Shown here: one piece after another, positions 8,733 to 18,893 of the stretch
Layout: the number at the start of each line of letters is the position of its first letter
Position numbering within the stretch: position 1 is the first letter of the stretch
NCBI RefSeq assembly: GCF_002240565.1
Contig: NZ_MZMO01000001.1
Coordinates: 62,001-126,000, forward strand
Length of the DNA stretch: 64,000 nt
Direction of reading: 5' to 3'
DNA from: Clavibacter michiganensis subsp. insidiosus
Lineage (GTDB): Bacteria; Actinomycetota; Actinomycetes; Actinomycetales; Microbacteriaceae
Translations under genes and position numbers: made by a program
The notes under the pieces: generated by a model
Told to the model about the DNA's origin: nothing
The model's input: only the letters and a program-made list of their open reading frames with translations
Database searches by the model: none

Positions 8733-9657
8733 CGCACCCGTCCGCGCCGCCCGTCCTCGGTCCGTCCGACGCCCCGGCGCGCGGCGCCGCTCCCGCGGGG
8801 CCGACCTGTGGCTGGCCCTCTCCCTCGCCGCCGCCCTCGTGCCGCTGGCGTACCTGCTGTCGGTGTCGCTCATGTCGCAGGGCCAGGTGTCCGCCGGGAT
8901 CCTCGTGCCGACGGATCCCAGCTGGGGCAACTGGGCGGCCGCGCTGACGGGCTCCGGCCTCCCCCGCGGGATCCTCAACTCCCTCGCCGCCTCCCTCGCC
9001 GCGGCCGCCCTCACGCTGCTCTTCGCGCTCCCCGCCGCGTGGGCGATGGCCCGGTACCGCACGGGCGGCCGGGCGCTGGCCGGGCTCGTGCTCAGCCCGT
9101 GGCTGCTGCCGCCGATCGTCGCGATCGTTCCGGTCTTCACGCTGCTGCGGATCCTGCACCTCAACAACACGCTCACCGGCCTGACGCTCGTCTACGCGCT
9201 CGCGAACACCGCGGTGGCCGTCTGGCTGCTCGAGGGCTTCGTGCGCCGCCTCCCCGTGGAGCTCGACGAGGCCGCGCAGCTCGACGGCGCGGGCGAGTGG
9301 CGCGTGCTCGCCAGCATCGTCACCCCGATGCTCACGCCCGCCCTCGTCTCGGTCGGCGTGATCGTGGCCGTGCTGGATTACGACGAGTTCCTGTTCGCCA
9401 CGTTCCTCACCCAGGGACCCGACGCGCAGACCTTCCCCGTGGTCCTGTCGCTCATGCTGGGCGAGCGCGTGCAGGACTTCGGCAAGATCGCGGCCGCGTC
9501 CCTCATCGGCGTGATCCCGCTCTTCGCCGCCGCGACGGTCCTCCAACGCCGGCTCGTGGCGGGCCTCACGGGCGGATCCGTCGACACGGCCGGGCACGCT
9601 GGCCGGCCACCGCGCGCGCACCGCGGCCGCCTCCTCCGCCGCGCTCCGATCCGCTGA
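8725..9657 (+). CDS. ABC transporter permease, MalG/UgpE type
   Basis: The 310-residue protein overlaps the upstream permease by 8 bases. It has six predicted helices and the EAA loop DEAAQLDGAGEWRVLASIVT (about residues 190-209). It is the second half of the heterodimeric channel. The C-terminal 35 residues are Arg/Gly-rich and probably cytoplasmic. The binding protein, two permeases and following dehydrogenase form one probable transcription unit. Confidence 0.9.
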   Translation: MSDAPVRAARPRSVRRPGARRRSRGADLWLALSLAAALVPLAYLLSVSLMSQGQVSAGILVPTDPSWGNWAAALTGSGLPRGILNSLAASLAAAALTLLFALPAAWAMARYRTGGRALAGLVLSPWLLPPIVAIVPVFTLLRILHLNNTLTGLTLVYALANTAVAVWLLEGFVRRLPVELDEAAQLDGAGEWRVLASIVTPMLTPALVSVGVIVAVLDYDEFLFATFLTQGPDAQTFPVVLSLMLGERVQDFGKIAAASLIGVIPLFAAATVLQRRLVAGLTGGSVDTAGHAGRPPRAHRGRLLRRAPIR

Positions 9658-9764
9658 GCGCACGGCGCCGGACGGGGGCCGCGCCGGGTGCTTCGCTGGG
9701 CAGGACGCCGCCCGCGGGACCCGCCCGCGACGCACCGCCGCGTCCGCCGACGAAGGAGTCACCC

Positions 9765-10622
9765 ATGCCCGCATTCGCGAACGTCACCGTGCTCGGAGCG
9801 GGCGTGCTCGGCGCGCAGATCGCGTTCCAGGCCGCGAACCACGGCAAGACCGTGACGAGCTACGACGTGGACGACGCCGCGCTCGAGGCGGCGCGCGGGC
9901 GGCTCGACGCGATCGTGGCGCAGTTCGTAGCCGAGTGTGGCGAGGAGACCCGCGACGCAGCGACCCGCGCCGCCGCCGGGATCACGCTGACGAGCGACCT
10001 CGCCGCCTCCGTCGCCGACGCCGACCTCGTCATCGAGGCGGTCCCCGAACGCCTCGACCTCAAGCAGGACGTCTACCGCCGCATCGCCGAGGCCGCGCCC
10101 GAGCGCACGATCTTCGCCACCAACTCGTCGACGCTCCTGCCGAGCGCGATCGCCGACTCCACCGGCCGCCCCGACCGCTTCCTCGCGCTGCACTTCGCGA
10201 ACCACGTGTGGCGGCAGAACACGACCGAGATCATGGGCACCGAGCGCACGTCGCCCGAGGTCTTCGACCGGGTCGTCGCGTTCGCGGAGGAGATCGGCAT
10301 GGTCCCGATCCCGCTCAAGAAGGAGCAGCCCGGCTACGTGCTCAACTCGCTGCTCGTGCCGCTCCTGCAGGCCGCGGCGGGTCTTGTGCTGACGGGCGTC
10401 GCGGATCCGAAGACGGTCGACACCACCTGGCGCATCGCGACCGGCGCGCCCCTCGGCCCGTTCCAGATCTTCGACGTGATCGGCCTCCGCACCGCCTACG
10501 CGATCGCCGCGGCGAGCGACGACCCGGGCGCCCAGGCGTGGGCGGCCCACCTCAAGAGCGAGTACATCGACCAGGGCAAGCTCGGCGTGGAGTCGGGCGA
10601 GGGGTTCTACGCGTACGAATAG
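9765..10622 (+). CDS. 3-hydroxyacyl-CoA dehydrogenase
   Basis: The protein has 285 residues from ATG 9765, preceded by AAGGAGT. An N-terminal Rossmann fold has GAGVLGAQIAFQAANHG (GxGxxG), followed by the catalytic-domain segments ADLVIEAVPERLDLKQ, NSSTLLPSAIAD and LHFANHVW (catalytic His in the HF-type motif). It would oxidise a 3-hydroxyacyl-CoA to the 3-ketoacyl-CoA with NAD+. Length equals that of stand-alone short-chain HADs. It may process a carbon chain released by the neighbouring oxygenases. GC drops sharply right after its stop. Confidence 0.92.
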   Translation: MPAFANVTVLGAGVLGAQIAFQAANHGKTVTSYDVDDAALEAARGRLDAIVAQFVAECGEETRDAATRAAAGITLTSDLAASVADADLVIEAVPERLDLKQDVYRRIAEAAPERTIFATNSSTLLPSAIADSTGRPDRFLALHFANHVWRQNTTEIMGTERTSPEVFDRVVAFAEEIGMVPIPLKKEQPGYVLNSLLVPLLQAAAGLVLTGVADPKTVDTTWRIATGAPLGPFQIFDVIGLRTAYAIAAASDDPGAQAWAAHLKSEYIDQGKLGVESGEGFYAYE

Positions 10623-10661
10623 CGCCGATCTTCTCGTTCTGTCGCGACCACGATCAAATCG

Positions 10662-12170
10662 TCACCGCACAATTTCTGGCGCCGCGCCTTGAACTAGGGC
10701 CAGCGCAGGCCTGTACATAAATGGCACCCAGAAATTTGGGCCTTTTCTCTGGAAAAATCCAATGTCGACCAACCTGTCGGCAACTGATGATGCTTCATCT
10801 TTCTGCACGCTCCAGATACGGGCAAGACTCAAACTATTATGCTCAGTCTTCTCTCCCTGCAATGCCGCTATATAAGGCTTGCTATCGACATACTCGGCGT
10901 AAAGAGTCCGCTGCACCCGAATATTTGACACTGGCGGTAGCGCCGCGTCAAACGCACGGGGCGAAAATAGCGCGGGAGGCGCAGGCTCCGGTTGACCCAT
11001 GTCATTGCGCCTTAGCTGCGCCAAGCGAACTTCCGACATCAAGTGAATTAGCTCTCGTGGTGCAGTCACGCCTTTACCATCCTGCGTGCGGTTCAGCACC
11101 CAGTCTAAGGTCGCGCTTTTGCCAGACCCAGCATCCACTTTCGACGGGAAGACGCGATAGAAGAATTCCTCCTGGCTCTGAGGAGATGCGACGACAGATT
11201 GAGCCGACTCGGAGTAGTGGGTAAGGACCCTCTCGCTCTGAGCCAAGCGCCGCACCACTAACTGCCGCAGACTGTCCCGATCCCAGGTAATCGACGCTTC
11301 TCGAATCAGATGGCTGGCTTCGCGGAATCCTTCGTCGCTGATCGCCTCCCATATATCGTTGCGCAAAAAAATCTTCAGACCAATGCGTTTGTAAGGAGTT
11401 AGATCGGAATAGGCTCGGAATAGGGCCCGTAGAGCTTTTCTTTCCAACCCAGGCTTAGAGGCAAAGGCAACGTCTAGGCGGTCAAGCAGCAACCATAGGG
11501 AGTAGCCGCCGCTGCCATTGAGAGTAGTTTCTACGAGGCCGAGCAGGTAGTCAATAGAGACAAAACCCGCGCGCGTATTCTGCACGGAGGGCTCTGCAAA
11601 CTCAATCTTTCCGGTGAAAGCGGTAGGCATGCCGTCCGGTCCCACATGTACCGTCGTCTCGTGGCTTTTGTGGTGCAGGAACTGTGCAACATACTCTCTG
11701 ACCATGGCCAGAAGGGATGGTTTTGAAAGCGTCTCCGGAAGCAAGTCCGCGTCTCTCAAGAACTCAAATAGCTCTTTTGTCTGCGGGGACCTGACGGAGT
11801 AAGCTTCAAGCTCTTGACTTATTAGTACTAAGAAGTACAGCTTCCATATCTTGACGAGGTCATCCTCGCTGGGGTCAGACTCGCCAACACTCGCGAATGC
11901 GGGCGTGCCCGTCGGATTTTCGGCTGGGGCAAGCAGAACTTTGTCGTCGAATAAGGCATCTTCTTCAGATATCAACATCGAGTACAAAGCGCTCTTGCCG
12001 CTACCCTTGGGGGCGAAAACGACATCAACTTCACCATCTCGCACTTGACGCCATGTCTCCGTGCGCACAAAGTAGGAACTCAGGTCGTCAGCCTCATCCT
12101 CAGCGACACGACTTCCGAAGTTGATGCTCTGCACAAGTGCCGCCGAAGATGTTGGGGCTTTATCCGTCAT
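10662..12170 (-). CDS. P-loop ATPase, probably of the Sll1717 type; candidate transferred gene
   Basis: The protein has 502 residues from ATG 12170; longer upstream forms run through non-coding-looking sequence. A Walker A motif, FAPKGSGKSALYS, lies at about residues 53-65. A hydrophobic stretch YSLWLLLDRLDVAF (about 241-254) ends in LLLDRLD, a good Walker B candidate. TPYKRIGLKIFLRNDIW follows. The remainder is helical and acidic. The layout resembles P-loop ATPases of the Sll1717 family, which are scattered and often sit in accessory islands. No partner gene is adjacent. GC is about half, far below neighbours, and rare codons are common, so horizontal acquisition is likely. Function is unknown; defence is only a possibility. 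Confidence 0.72.
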   Translation of the reverse strand: MTDKAPTSSAALVQSINFGSRVAEDEADDLSSYFVRTETWRQVRDGEVDVVFAPKGSGKSALYSMLISEEDALFDDKVLLAPAENPTGTPAFASVGESDPSEDDLVKIWKLYFLVLISQELEAYSVRSPQTKELFEFLRDADLLPETLSKPSLLAMVREYVAQFLHHKSHETTVHVGPDGMPTAFTGKIEFAEPSVQNTRAGFVSIDYLLGLVETTLNGSGGYSLWLLLDRLDVAFASKPGLERKALRALFRAYSDLTPYKRIGLKIFLRNDIWEAISDEGFREASHLIREASITWDRDSLRQLVVRRLAQSERVLTHYSESAQSVVASPQSQEEFFYRVFPSKVDAGSGKSATLDWVLNRTQDGKGVTAPRELIHLMSEVRLAQLRRNDMGQPEPAPPALFSPRAFDAALPPVSNIRVQRTLYAEYVDSKPYIAALQGEKTEHNSLSLARIWSVQKDEASSVADRLVDIGFFQRKGPNFWVPFMYRPALALVQGAAPEIVR

Positions 12171-12459
12171 AGTCGAACGGTATACGCGTACCGTGAGACA
12201 CCCCGACCAGTCCGCACCCCTTTTTCTGGGGGTACCGCCAGACTCGCTTTTAAGGCAACAGCCCTTCCGTGCTGGCCCCGACCAGTGCGGAGTCGCCAAT
12301 GCTGAAGACCAGCGCCTCTCGGGTTCTAGCATCGGGAGCAGAGCAGTTATCCCGAAAAGGTGCGGCGCTGACGGCTGGAACGATTGCGGCACGAGGCGAG
12401 TCTGGTGCGAGAGATCAGAGCCTAATGTGGAGGATTACTGTGCCCGCTGGTCACTCGCC
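12171..12459. other. Low-GC intergenic stretch upstream of the ATPase gene
   Basis: No supported gene. It holds the imperfect 16-bp palindrome CGGTATACGCGTACCG at 12178-12193, 8 bases before the ATPase start, overlapping a TATACC -10-like element on the minus strand. A leaderless or autoregulated transcript is possible. The open frame that crosses this stretch on the plus strand has low-GC third positions and looks random until about 12460. Confidence 0.4.
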
Positions 12460-12603
12460 GCGAACGACCTCGCAGCGCGCCTGACCGCCCCCGACAGCGC
12501 GCGTTTGGTCGGCGTCTGGACGCGCTGGCAGCGCTGGACCACGGGAGGGCTGCTCGGCGCGGTCGGCGTGAAGCTCGCCATCGAGGCGCCGGCGCCGGCT
12601 TAG
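12460..12603 (+). pseudogene. Possible 3' remnant of a host gene at the islet edge
   Basis: From about 12460 the DNA returns to high GC. The plus-strand frame reads LAARLTAPDSARLVGVWTRW and then a hydrophobic C-terminus before TAG 12601. It looks like the last 45 residues of a small membrane protein without a beginning. The missing 5' part would lie where the low-GC ATPase islet now sits, so insertion could have cut the gene. Its stop overlaps the convergent TetR stop by two bases. The call rests on composition and is tentative. Confidence 0.4.
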
Positions 12604-13178
12604 GCCCCACCGCCCCCCAGCACGAACCGCACCAGCCGCGTCACGCTCTCGGCGTGGTCGCCCTTGCGGCCGAGCAGGCGCAGGACGATGACCCCGAGGA
12701 TCGCCTGGCCGAGCTCGTCGACGGGCGCGTCGGCGGGGAGCTGGCCGGCGCGGATGCCCGAGGCCAGGCGCTCGGACAGGTCGCGGTCGACCCCGAGGCT
12801 CGCGCTCAGGCTGTCGCCCACGGCCGCGTCCTCGGCGGCGGCCGCGACGAGCGAGCGGACGAGCGGGCCGCCGGTCGGGGCGTCGAGCACGGCGAGCACG
12901 CCCGCGAGCCAGCGCTCGATGTCGGCGAGGAGGTCGCCCGTGTCGGGCACGGCGAACTCGACCGGGATCAGCCGCCCCTCGGTCATGCACTCGGCGATGA
13001 GGGCGCCGCGCGACGGCCACCACCGGTAGATCGTCTGCTTGCCGACGCCCGCCTCCTTGGCGACGCCCTCGATCGTGAGGTGGTCGTAGCCGACGGCGTG
13101 GATGAGGCGCACGGTCGCGCCGAGGATCGCCTCGCGGGCCGCCTCGCTGCGGACCCTCCCGGTTCGGTGCTCGTTCAC
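12600..13178 (-). CDS. TetR/AcrR-family regulator, probable repressor of the MMPL exporter
   Basis: The protein has 192 residues from GTG 13178. The N-terminal helix-turn-helix domain reads TIEGVAKEAGVGKQTIYRWW (about residues 33-52), typical TetR. The C-terminal ligand domain has WLAGVLAVLDAPTGGPLVRS. An in-frame open extension upstream would reach into the divergent gene and is not credible. The 67-base gap to the divergent MMPL gene holds a dyad. Local repression released by an exported compound is inferred. Confidence 0.9.
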   Translation of the reverse strand: MNEHRTGRVRSEAAREAILGATVRLIHAVGYDHLTIEGVAKEAGVGKQTIYRWWPSRGALIAECMTEGRLIPVEFAVPDTGDLLADIERWLAGVLAVLDAPTGGPLVRSLVAAAAEDAAVGDSLSASLGVDRDLSERLASGIRAGQLPADAPVDELGQAILGVIVLRLLGRKGDHAESVTRLVRFVLGGGGA

Positions 13179-13203
13179 CAGCACAGGGTAGCTGCAGAAA
13201 CTA

Positions 13204-13224
13204 GACGAGACGTAGCGTATCGTC
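13204..13224. promoter_or_regulatory. Operator-like dyad between tetR and the MMPL exporter
   Basis: GACGA at 13204-13208 and TCGTC at 13220-13224 form an inverted repeat spanning 21 bp in the short divergent gap, 22 bases before the exporter start. Spacing and place fit a TetR operator controlling both genes. Confidence 0.5.
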
Positions 13225-13245
13225 GAAGCGTCTGAGGGAGATGAC

Positions 13246-15882
13246 ATGGCGTCAGTGCTGTACCGGCTCGGTTCGATGGCCGCGCGTCGCGCGTGGCTCG
13301 TGATCGTCTCGTGGGTGGTGATCCTCGGCATCGGCGTGGGCTCGTTCCTCGCGTTCGCCGGCACCCTCGGCAACAGCTTCGACATCCCCGGCACGGCGTC
13401 CGGCGCCGTCACCGACGAGCTCGCGCAGACGCTGCCCGCCACCGCGGGCGGCACCGGCACGGTCGTCTACCGGACCACCGACGGCTCGGCCTTCACCGAC
13501 GAGCAGAAGGCGGACATCTCGGCCCTCGCCACGAGCGCGGGCGACCTCCCGGGCGTCGCGCGCGTGGTGGATCCCTTTGCCGTCACCCAGCAGCGCGCCA
13601 ACCAGGCCGCGCAGCTCCAGAGCGGCGACGCGCAGATCACCGCGGGTCGCAGCCAGCTCGACGCCGCGCAGCAGCAGCTCGACGCCGGGAAGGCGCAGCT
13701 CGACGCGGGCCAGCAGCAGCTCGCGGCCGCGCGCCAGCAGGCCGAGGCCGCCGGCGCCCCGACCGCGCAGATCGCCGCGCTCGACGCGCAGCAGGCCCAG
13801 CTCGACCAGCAGACCCAGGCCCTCCAGCAGCAGCAGGCCACGGTCGACGCGAATCGCGCGCAGCTCGAGTCGGGCGCCGAGCAGGCCGAGCTCGGCCGCA
13901 CGCTCCTCGGCCTCACGGACGGCATCGACGTCGTCTCCGCGGACGGGTCGACCGCCATCGTCAACGTCTCCTTCACGGATCCGCGCCTCCAGCTCTCCGA
14001 GGAGACCAAGGAGGAGGCCATCGGGCACTTCCAGGACTCCCCCGTCGCCGGCACCAGCGTCGACTTCGCGACCGACCTCGCGCAGGGCGTGCCCGAGATC
14101 TTCGGCATCGGCGAGGTCGTCGGCCTCGTGTTCGCGGCCATCGTGCTCATCGTGATGCTCGGCACGCTCATCGCCGCGTCGCTCCCCATCGTCACCGCGG
14201 TGGTCGGCGTGGGCGTCGGCGTCACGGCGTCGCTCGCGTTCTCCGGGATCGTGGACATGGCGTCGGTGACCCCGGTGCTCGGCGTGATGCTCGGTCTCGC
14301 GGTCGGCATCGACTACTCCCTCTTCATCGTCAACCGGCACCGGAAGCAGATGCTCGCGGGCACGGGCGTGCGCGAGTCGATCGGGCTCGCCAACGGCACG
14401 TCGGGCGCGGCGGTCGTGTTCGCGGGATCCACCGTGATCGTCGCGCTCCTCGCCCTCAACGTCACGGGCGTGCCGTTCCTGGCGCTGATGGGCACGGTGG
14501 GCGCGGTCTGCGTGCTCGTCGCCGTGCTCGTCGCGATCACGCTCACGCCTGCGGTGCTCGGCCTCGCCGGGACGCGCGTGCTGCGGAAGCGCGACCGCGC
14601 CCGCGCGTCGGCCGCCGACCCGGCCCGCCCGCAGGAGGCCGCGAAGGCCCTGAAGCCCATGTCGAACGCGCGTGCCGTGCTCACGGTGCTCGGCACGGTG
14701 GTCGCCCTGCTCGTGATCGCGATCCCGAGCCTGTCGATGCGCCTCGGCCTGCCCGATGGATCCATCGAGCCGGCCGGATCCACCAGCGAACGCGCCTTCA
14801 CCACGGTCGCCGACGAGTTCGGCGAGGGCGCCAACGGCCCGCTGCTCGTGGTCGCCGACGTGCCCGCGGGTGTCGCCGAGGGCGACCTCCTCGCCACCCA
14901 GGTCGACGTCGCGCAGGCGCTGCATGACCTCGACGACGTGGTCGCCGTCGCACCCGTCGCGAACACCGACGACGGCACGGTTCTCGCGTTCCAGGTGCTC
15001 CCGCAGGAGGGCCCGAACAGCGCGTCGACCGAGCGGCTCGTGCAGGACATCCGCGCGCTGCCCGAGCTCGACGGCGGCATCACGCTCGGCGTCGCCGGCC
15101 AGGCCGCCACCAACATCGACATCTCGGAGGCGCTGGCCGCGGTGCTGCCGCTCTACCTGCTCGTGGTGGTCGGCCTGTCGCTGCTGATCCTGATCGTGGT
15201 GTTCCGCTCGATCCTCCTGCCGCTCATCGCGACCGGCGGGTTCGTGCTGTCGCTGTTCGCGACCTACGGCCTCATCGTCGCGGTGTTCCAGTTCGGCTGG
15301 GGCGCGGGGCTCATCGGGCTGGAGAGCCCGGGGCCGATCCTGAGCTTCCTGCCGGTGATCCTCGTCGGGATCCTGTTCGGGCTCGCCATGGACTACCAGC
15401 TGTTCCTCGCGAGCGGCATGCGGGAGGCGTACGTGCACGGCGCCGAGGCCCGGCTCGCGGTGGTGCAGGGGTTCCGGGCGGGGCGCGCGGTCGTCACGGC
15501 GGCAGCGCTCATCATGGTGTCGGTGTTCGGCGGCTTCGTATTCTCGGAGTCGACCATCATCCGGTCCATCGGCTTCGGCCTCGCGTTCGGCGTGCTGCTC
15601 GACGCGTTCGTGGTGCGCATGCTGCTGATGCCCGCGCTCATGCACCTGCTCGGCTGCTCGGCCTGGTGGCTGCCGCGCTGGCTCGACCGGATCCTGCCGG
15701 ACGTCGACATCGAGGGCGCCGCGCTCGAGCGCACGCACCCGCACGCGTCGGCCACGACCGGGGTCCCCGCGACCGAGCTCCCCGGCGGGCTGCCGGCCGA
15801 CGGCGGGCACGGCGCGCACGCGGCGCCGCCCACGGCGTCGACCGTCCGCGCCGAGACGGAGGCCGCGCCGCACGAGCGGTAG
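13246..15882 (+). CDS. MMPL-family (RND-type) transporter
   Basis: The protein has 878 residues with GGGAG before ATG 13246. A first helix (about 15-35) is followed by a large extracellular domain that contains an extended Gln/Ala/Leu coiled coil (about residues 125-215; QLDAAQQQLDAGKAQLDAG). Helices then cluster in two blocks of about five (roughly 285-440 and 625-800), as in MmpL and YdfJ proteins. Segments such as LGLAVGIDYSLFIVNRHRK and FGLAMDYQLFLASGMREAY are the conserved MMPL signatures with the Asp-Tyr pairs used in proton relay. It probably exports lipids or toxic compounds by proton antiport. The last codons lie in a 33-bp tandem repeat. Confidence 0.93.
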   Translation: MASVLYRLGSMAARRAWLVIVSWVVILGIGVGSFLAFAGTLGNSFDIPGTASGAVTDELAQTLPATAGGTGTVVYRTTDGSAFTDEQKADISALATSAGDLPGVARVVDPFAVTQQRANQAAQLQSGDAQITAGRSQLDAAQQQLDAGKAQLDAGQQQLAAARQQAEAAGAPTAQIAALDAQQAQLDQQTQALQQQQATVDANRAQLESGAEQAELGRTLLGLTDGIDVVSADGSTAIVNVSFTDPRLQLSEETKEEAIGHFQDSPVAGTSVDFATDLAQGVPEIFGIGEVVGLVFAAIVLIVMLGTLIAASLPIVTAVVGVGVGVTASLAFSGIVDMASVTPVLGVMLGLAVGIDYSLFIVNRHRKQMLAGTGVRESIGLANGTSGAAVVFAGSTVIVALLALNVTGVPFLALMGTVGAVCVLVAVLVAITLTPAVLGLAGTRVLRKRDRARASAADPARPQEAAKALKPMSNARAVLTVLGTVVALLVIAIPSLSMRLGLPDGSIEPAGSTSERAFTTVADEFGEGANGPLLVVADVPAGVAEGDLLATQVDVAQALHDLDDVVAVAPVANTDDGTVLAFQVLPQEGPNSASTERLVQDIRALPELDGGITLGVAGQAATNIDISEALAAVLPLYLLVVVGLSLLILIVVFRSILLPLIATGGFVLSLFATYGLIVAVFQFGWGAGLIGLESPGPILSFLPVILVGILFGLAMDYQLFLASGMREAYVHGAEARLAVVQGFRAGRAVVTAAALIMVSVFGGFVFSESTIIRSIGFGLAFGVLLDAFVVRMLLMPALMHLLGCSAWWLPRWLDRILPDVDIEGAALERTHPHASATTGVPATELPGGLPADGGHGAHAAPPTASTVRAETEAAPHER

Positions 15883-15959
15883 GTACCGGACCGGTGGGCG
15901 CCGCGCGAGCGGTAGCCGCCGGACCGGCGGGCGCCGCGCGCGGTAGCCACCACGGGCGG
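15874..15959. repeat. Degenerate 33-bp tandem repeat at the end of the MMPL gene
   Basis: Unit 1 (15874-15906) and unit 2 (15907-15939) differ at only a few of 33 positions; a partial third copy follows from 15940. The MMPL stop codon (15880-15882) lies inside unit 1. The repeat is GC-only in character (GAGCGGTAG, then GGACCGG and GGGCGCCGCGC). The rest of the gap to 16103 is very GC-rich with no gene seen. Confidence 0.7.
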
Positions 15960-16103
15960 CCGCGGCGAGCGGGCCGTCCCGGCGAGCGGCGCGGCCGCGG
16001 CAGGCGCGGCCGCCGTGCGATCCTCGCGGGACGGTCCCACCCGGCTGCGGGAGAGTGGATGCGAGCACGTCCGCCCGGCCCGCCGCGACAGAAGGACCCG
16101 CCC

Positions 16104-18047
<1,944 letters not shown>

Positions 18048-18456
18048 GCAAGCACTCCGCCGACGTGTTCGCAGAGGCCGAGGACCACCCGGTCCAGGTC
18101 ACCCGGCGCGATGGGGAGACCCTGGTCCTCATGTCGCAGGCCGCGGCGGATGCGCAGGCGCAGCTCCTCCAGTTCGCGGCCGACCTCATCACCGTCACGT
18201 TGGACGACGAGGGCTCCCTGGCCTCGCGCATGGCCCAGAGGTTCCCGTGGATGCTCGCCCTGTCCGCCGCGGATGGCGAGACCTGCTCGCGCGAGCTCGT
18301 CGATGCCGCGCGAGCCTCCTTCTCCACCGGCCAGCCCCACCTCGCCATCGCCGAACTCACCTCCTGGCGCGAGAGCGCGACGGCCGTCGCCGCGGGCCTC
18401 ACCTCCTCGCCGGTGGAGTGGCTCGCGCGTCCGACGCCGGTCGAGCGCCCCTGACC

Positions 18457-18798
18457 GTGGCCAAGGATCCACAGATCCCGAGGCCGACGAAGAAGTCCGA
18501 GCACACGATCGCCTTCGCGTCCGAGGGCGCACGGAAGGGCTGGCAGGACCTGGCGGCGACCATCCGCGGTCCTCTGGCCGACACGTGGGACTTCCTCACA
18601 CGGACCCCGACGGAGCGCACCCCGACGAACTACCCGCTCAAGGGCGAGCTCGGCGTCATCACACGCGCCGGGCGAGACCACGTCCGCTGGCAGCACAAGC
18701 CCACCGCTCGCGGCGACGCCCGCATCTGGTTCTACGTGGACGGCCAGACGGTCTGCCGCGAGCAGGTGCACACGAAGCACCCGAACCAGACGAAGTAG
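18457..18798 (+). CDS. RelE/ParE-type toxin
   Basis: The protein has 113 residues from GTG 18457, two bases after the antitoxin stop. The C-terminal half, GRDHVRWQHKPTARGDARIW followed by FYVDGQTVCREQVHTKHPNQ, has the strand pattern and the HTxHPxxT-like ending of RelE-superfamily toxins that cleave mRNA or act on gyrase. The N-terminus (KKSEHTIAFASEGARKGWQD) is Lys-rich, as expected for an RNA-contacting helix. Length fits a slightly long RelE. The subfamily is not certain. Confidence 0.72.
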   Translation: MAKDPQIPRPTKKSEHTIAFASEGARKGWQDLAATIRGPLADTWDFLTRTPTERTPTNYPLKGELGVITRAGRDHVRWQHKPTARGDARIWFYVDGQTVCREQVHTKHPNQTK

Positions 18799-18816
18799 GC
18801 GCCCCTCGCGACGAGA

Positions 18817-18854
18817 GCCCGCCCCCGCGATCCACATGGACCACGGGGGCGGGC
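18817..18854. terminator. Strong bidirectional terminator hairpin
   Basis: GCCCGCCCCCG at 18817-18827 pairs perfectly with CGGGGGCGGGC at 18844-18854, an 11-bp stem with a 16-base loop. It sits between the convergent toxin gene and the sugar-ABC operon, serving both. Confidence 0.8.
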
Positions 18855-18893
18855 ATTCGTCACGGGCGCGGGATCACCCGCGCCCCGGCCGCC

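Noticed and set aside
10623..12459. Integrase or transposase in the low-GC islets
   Set aside because: None is present in the islets at 10.6, 50.1 or 62.5 kb, so no mobile element was annotated; terminal repeats could not be identified.
12121..12603. A 160-codon plus-strand ORF upstream of tetR
   Set aside because: Only its last 45 codons match local codon use; the rest runs through low-GC non-coding sequence. Kept as a possible remnant only.
13252..16068. A 938-codon frame antisense to the MMPL gene
   Set aside because: Shadow; the MMPL plus-strand frame has clear motifs.
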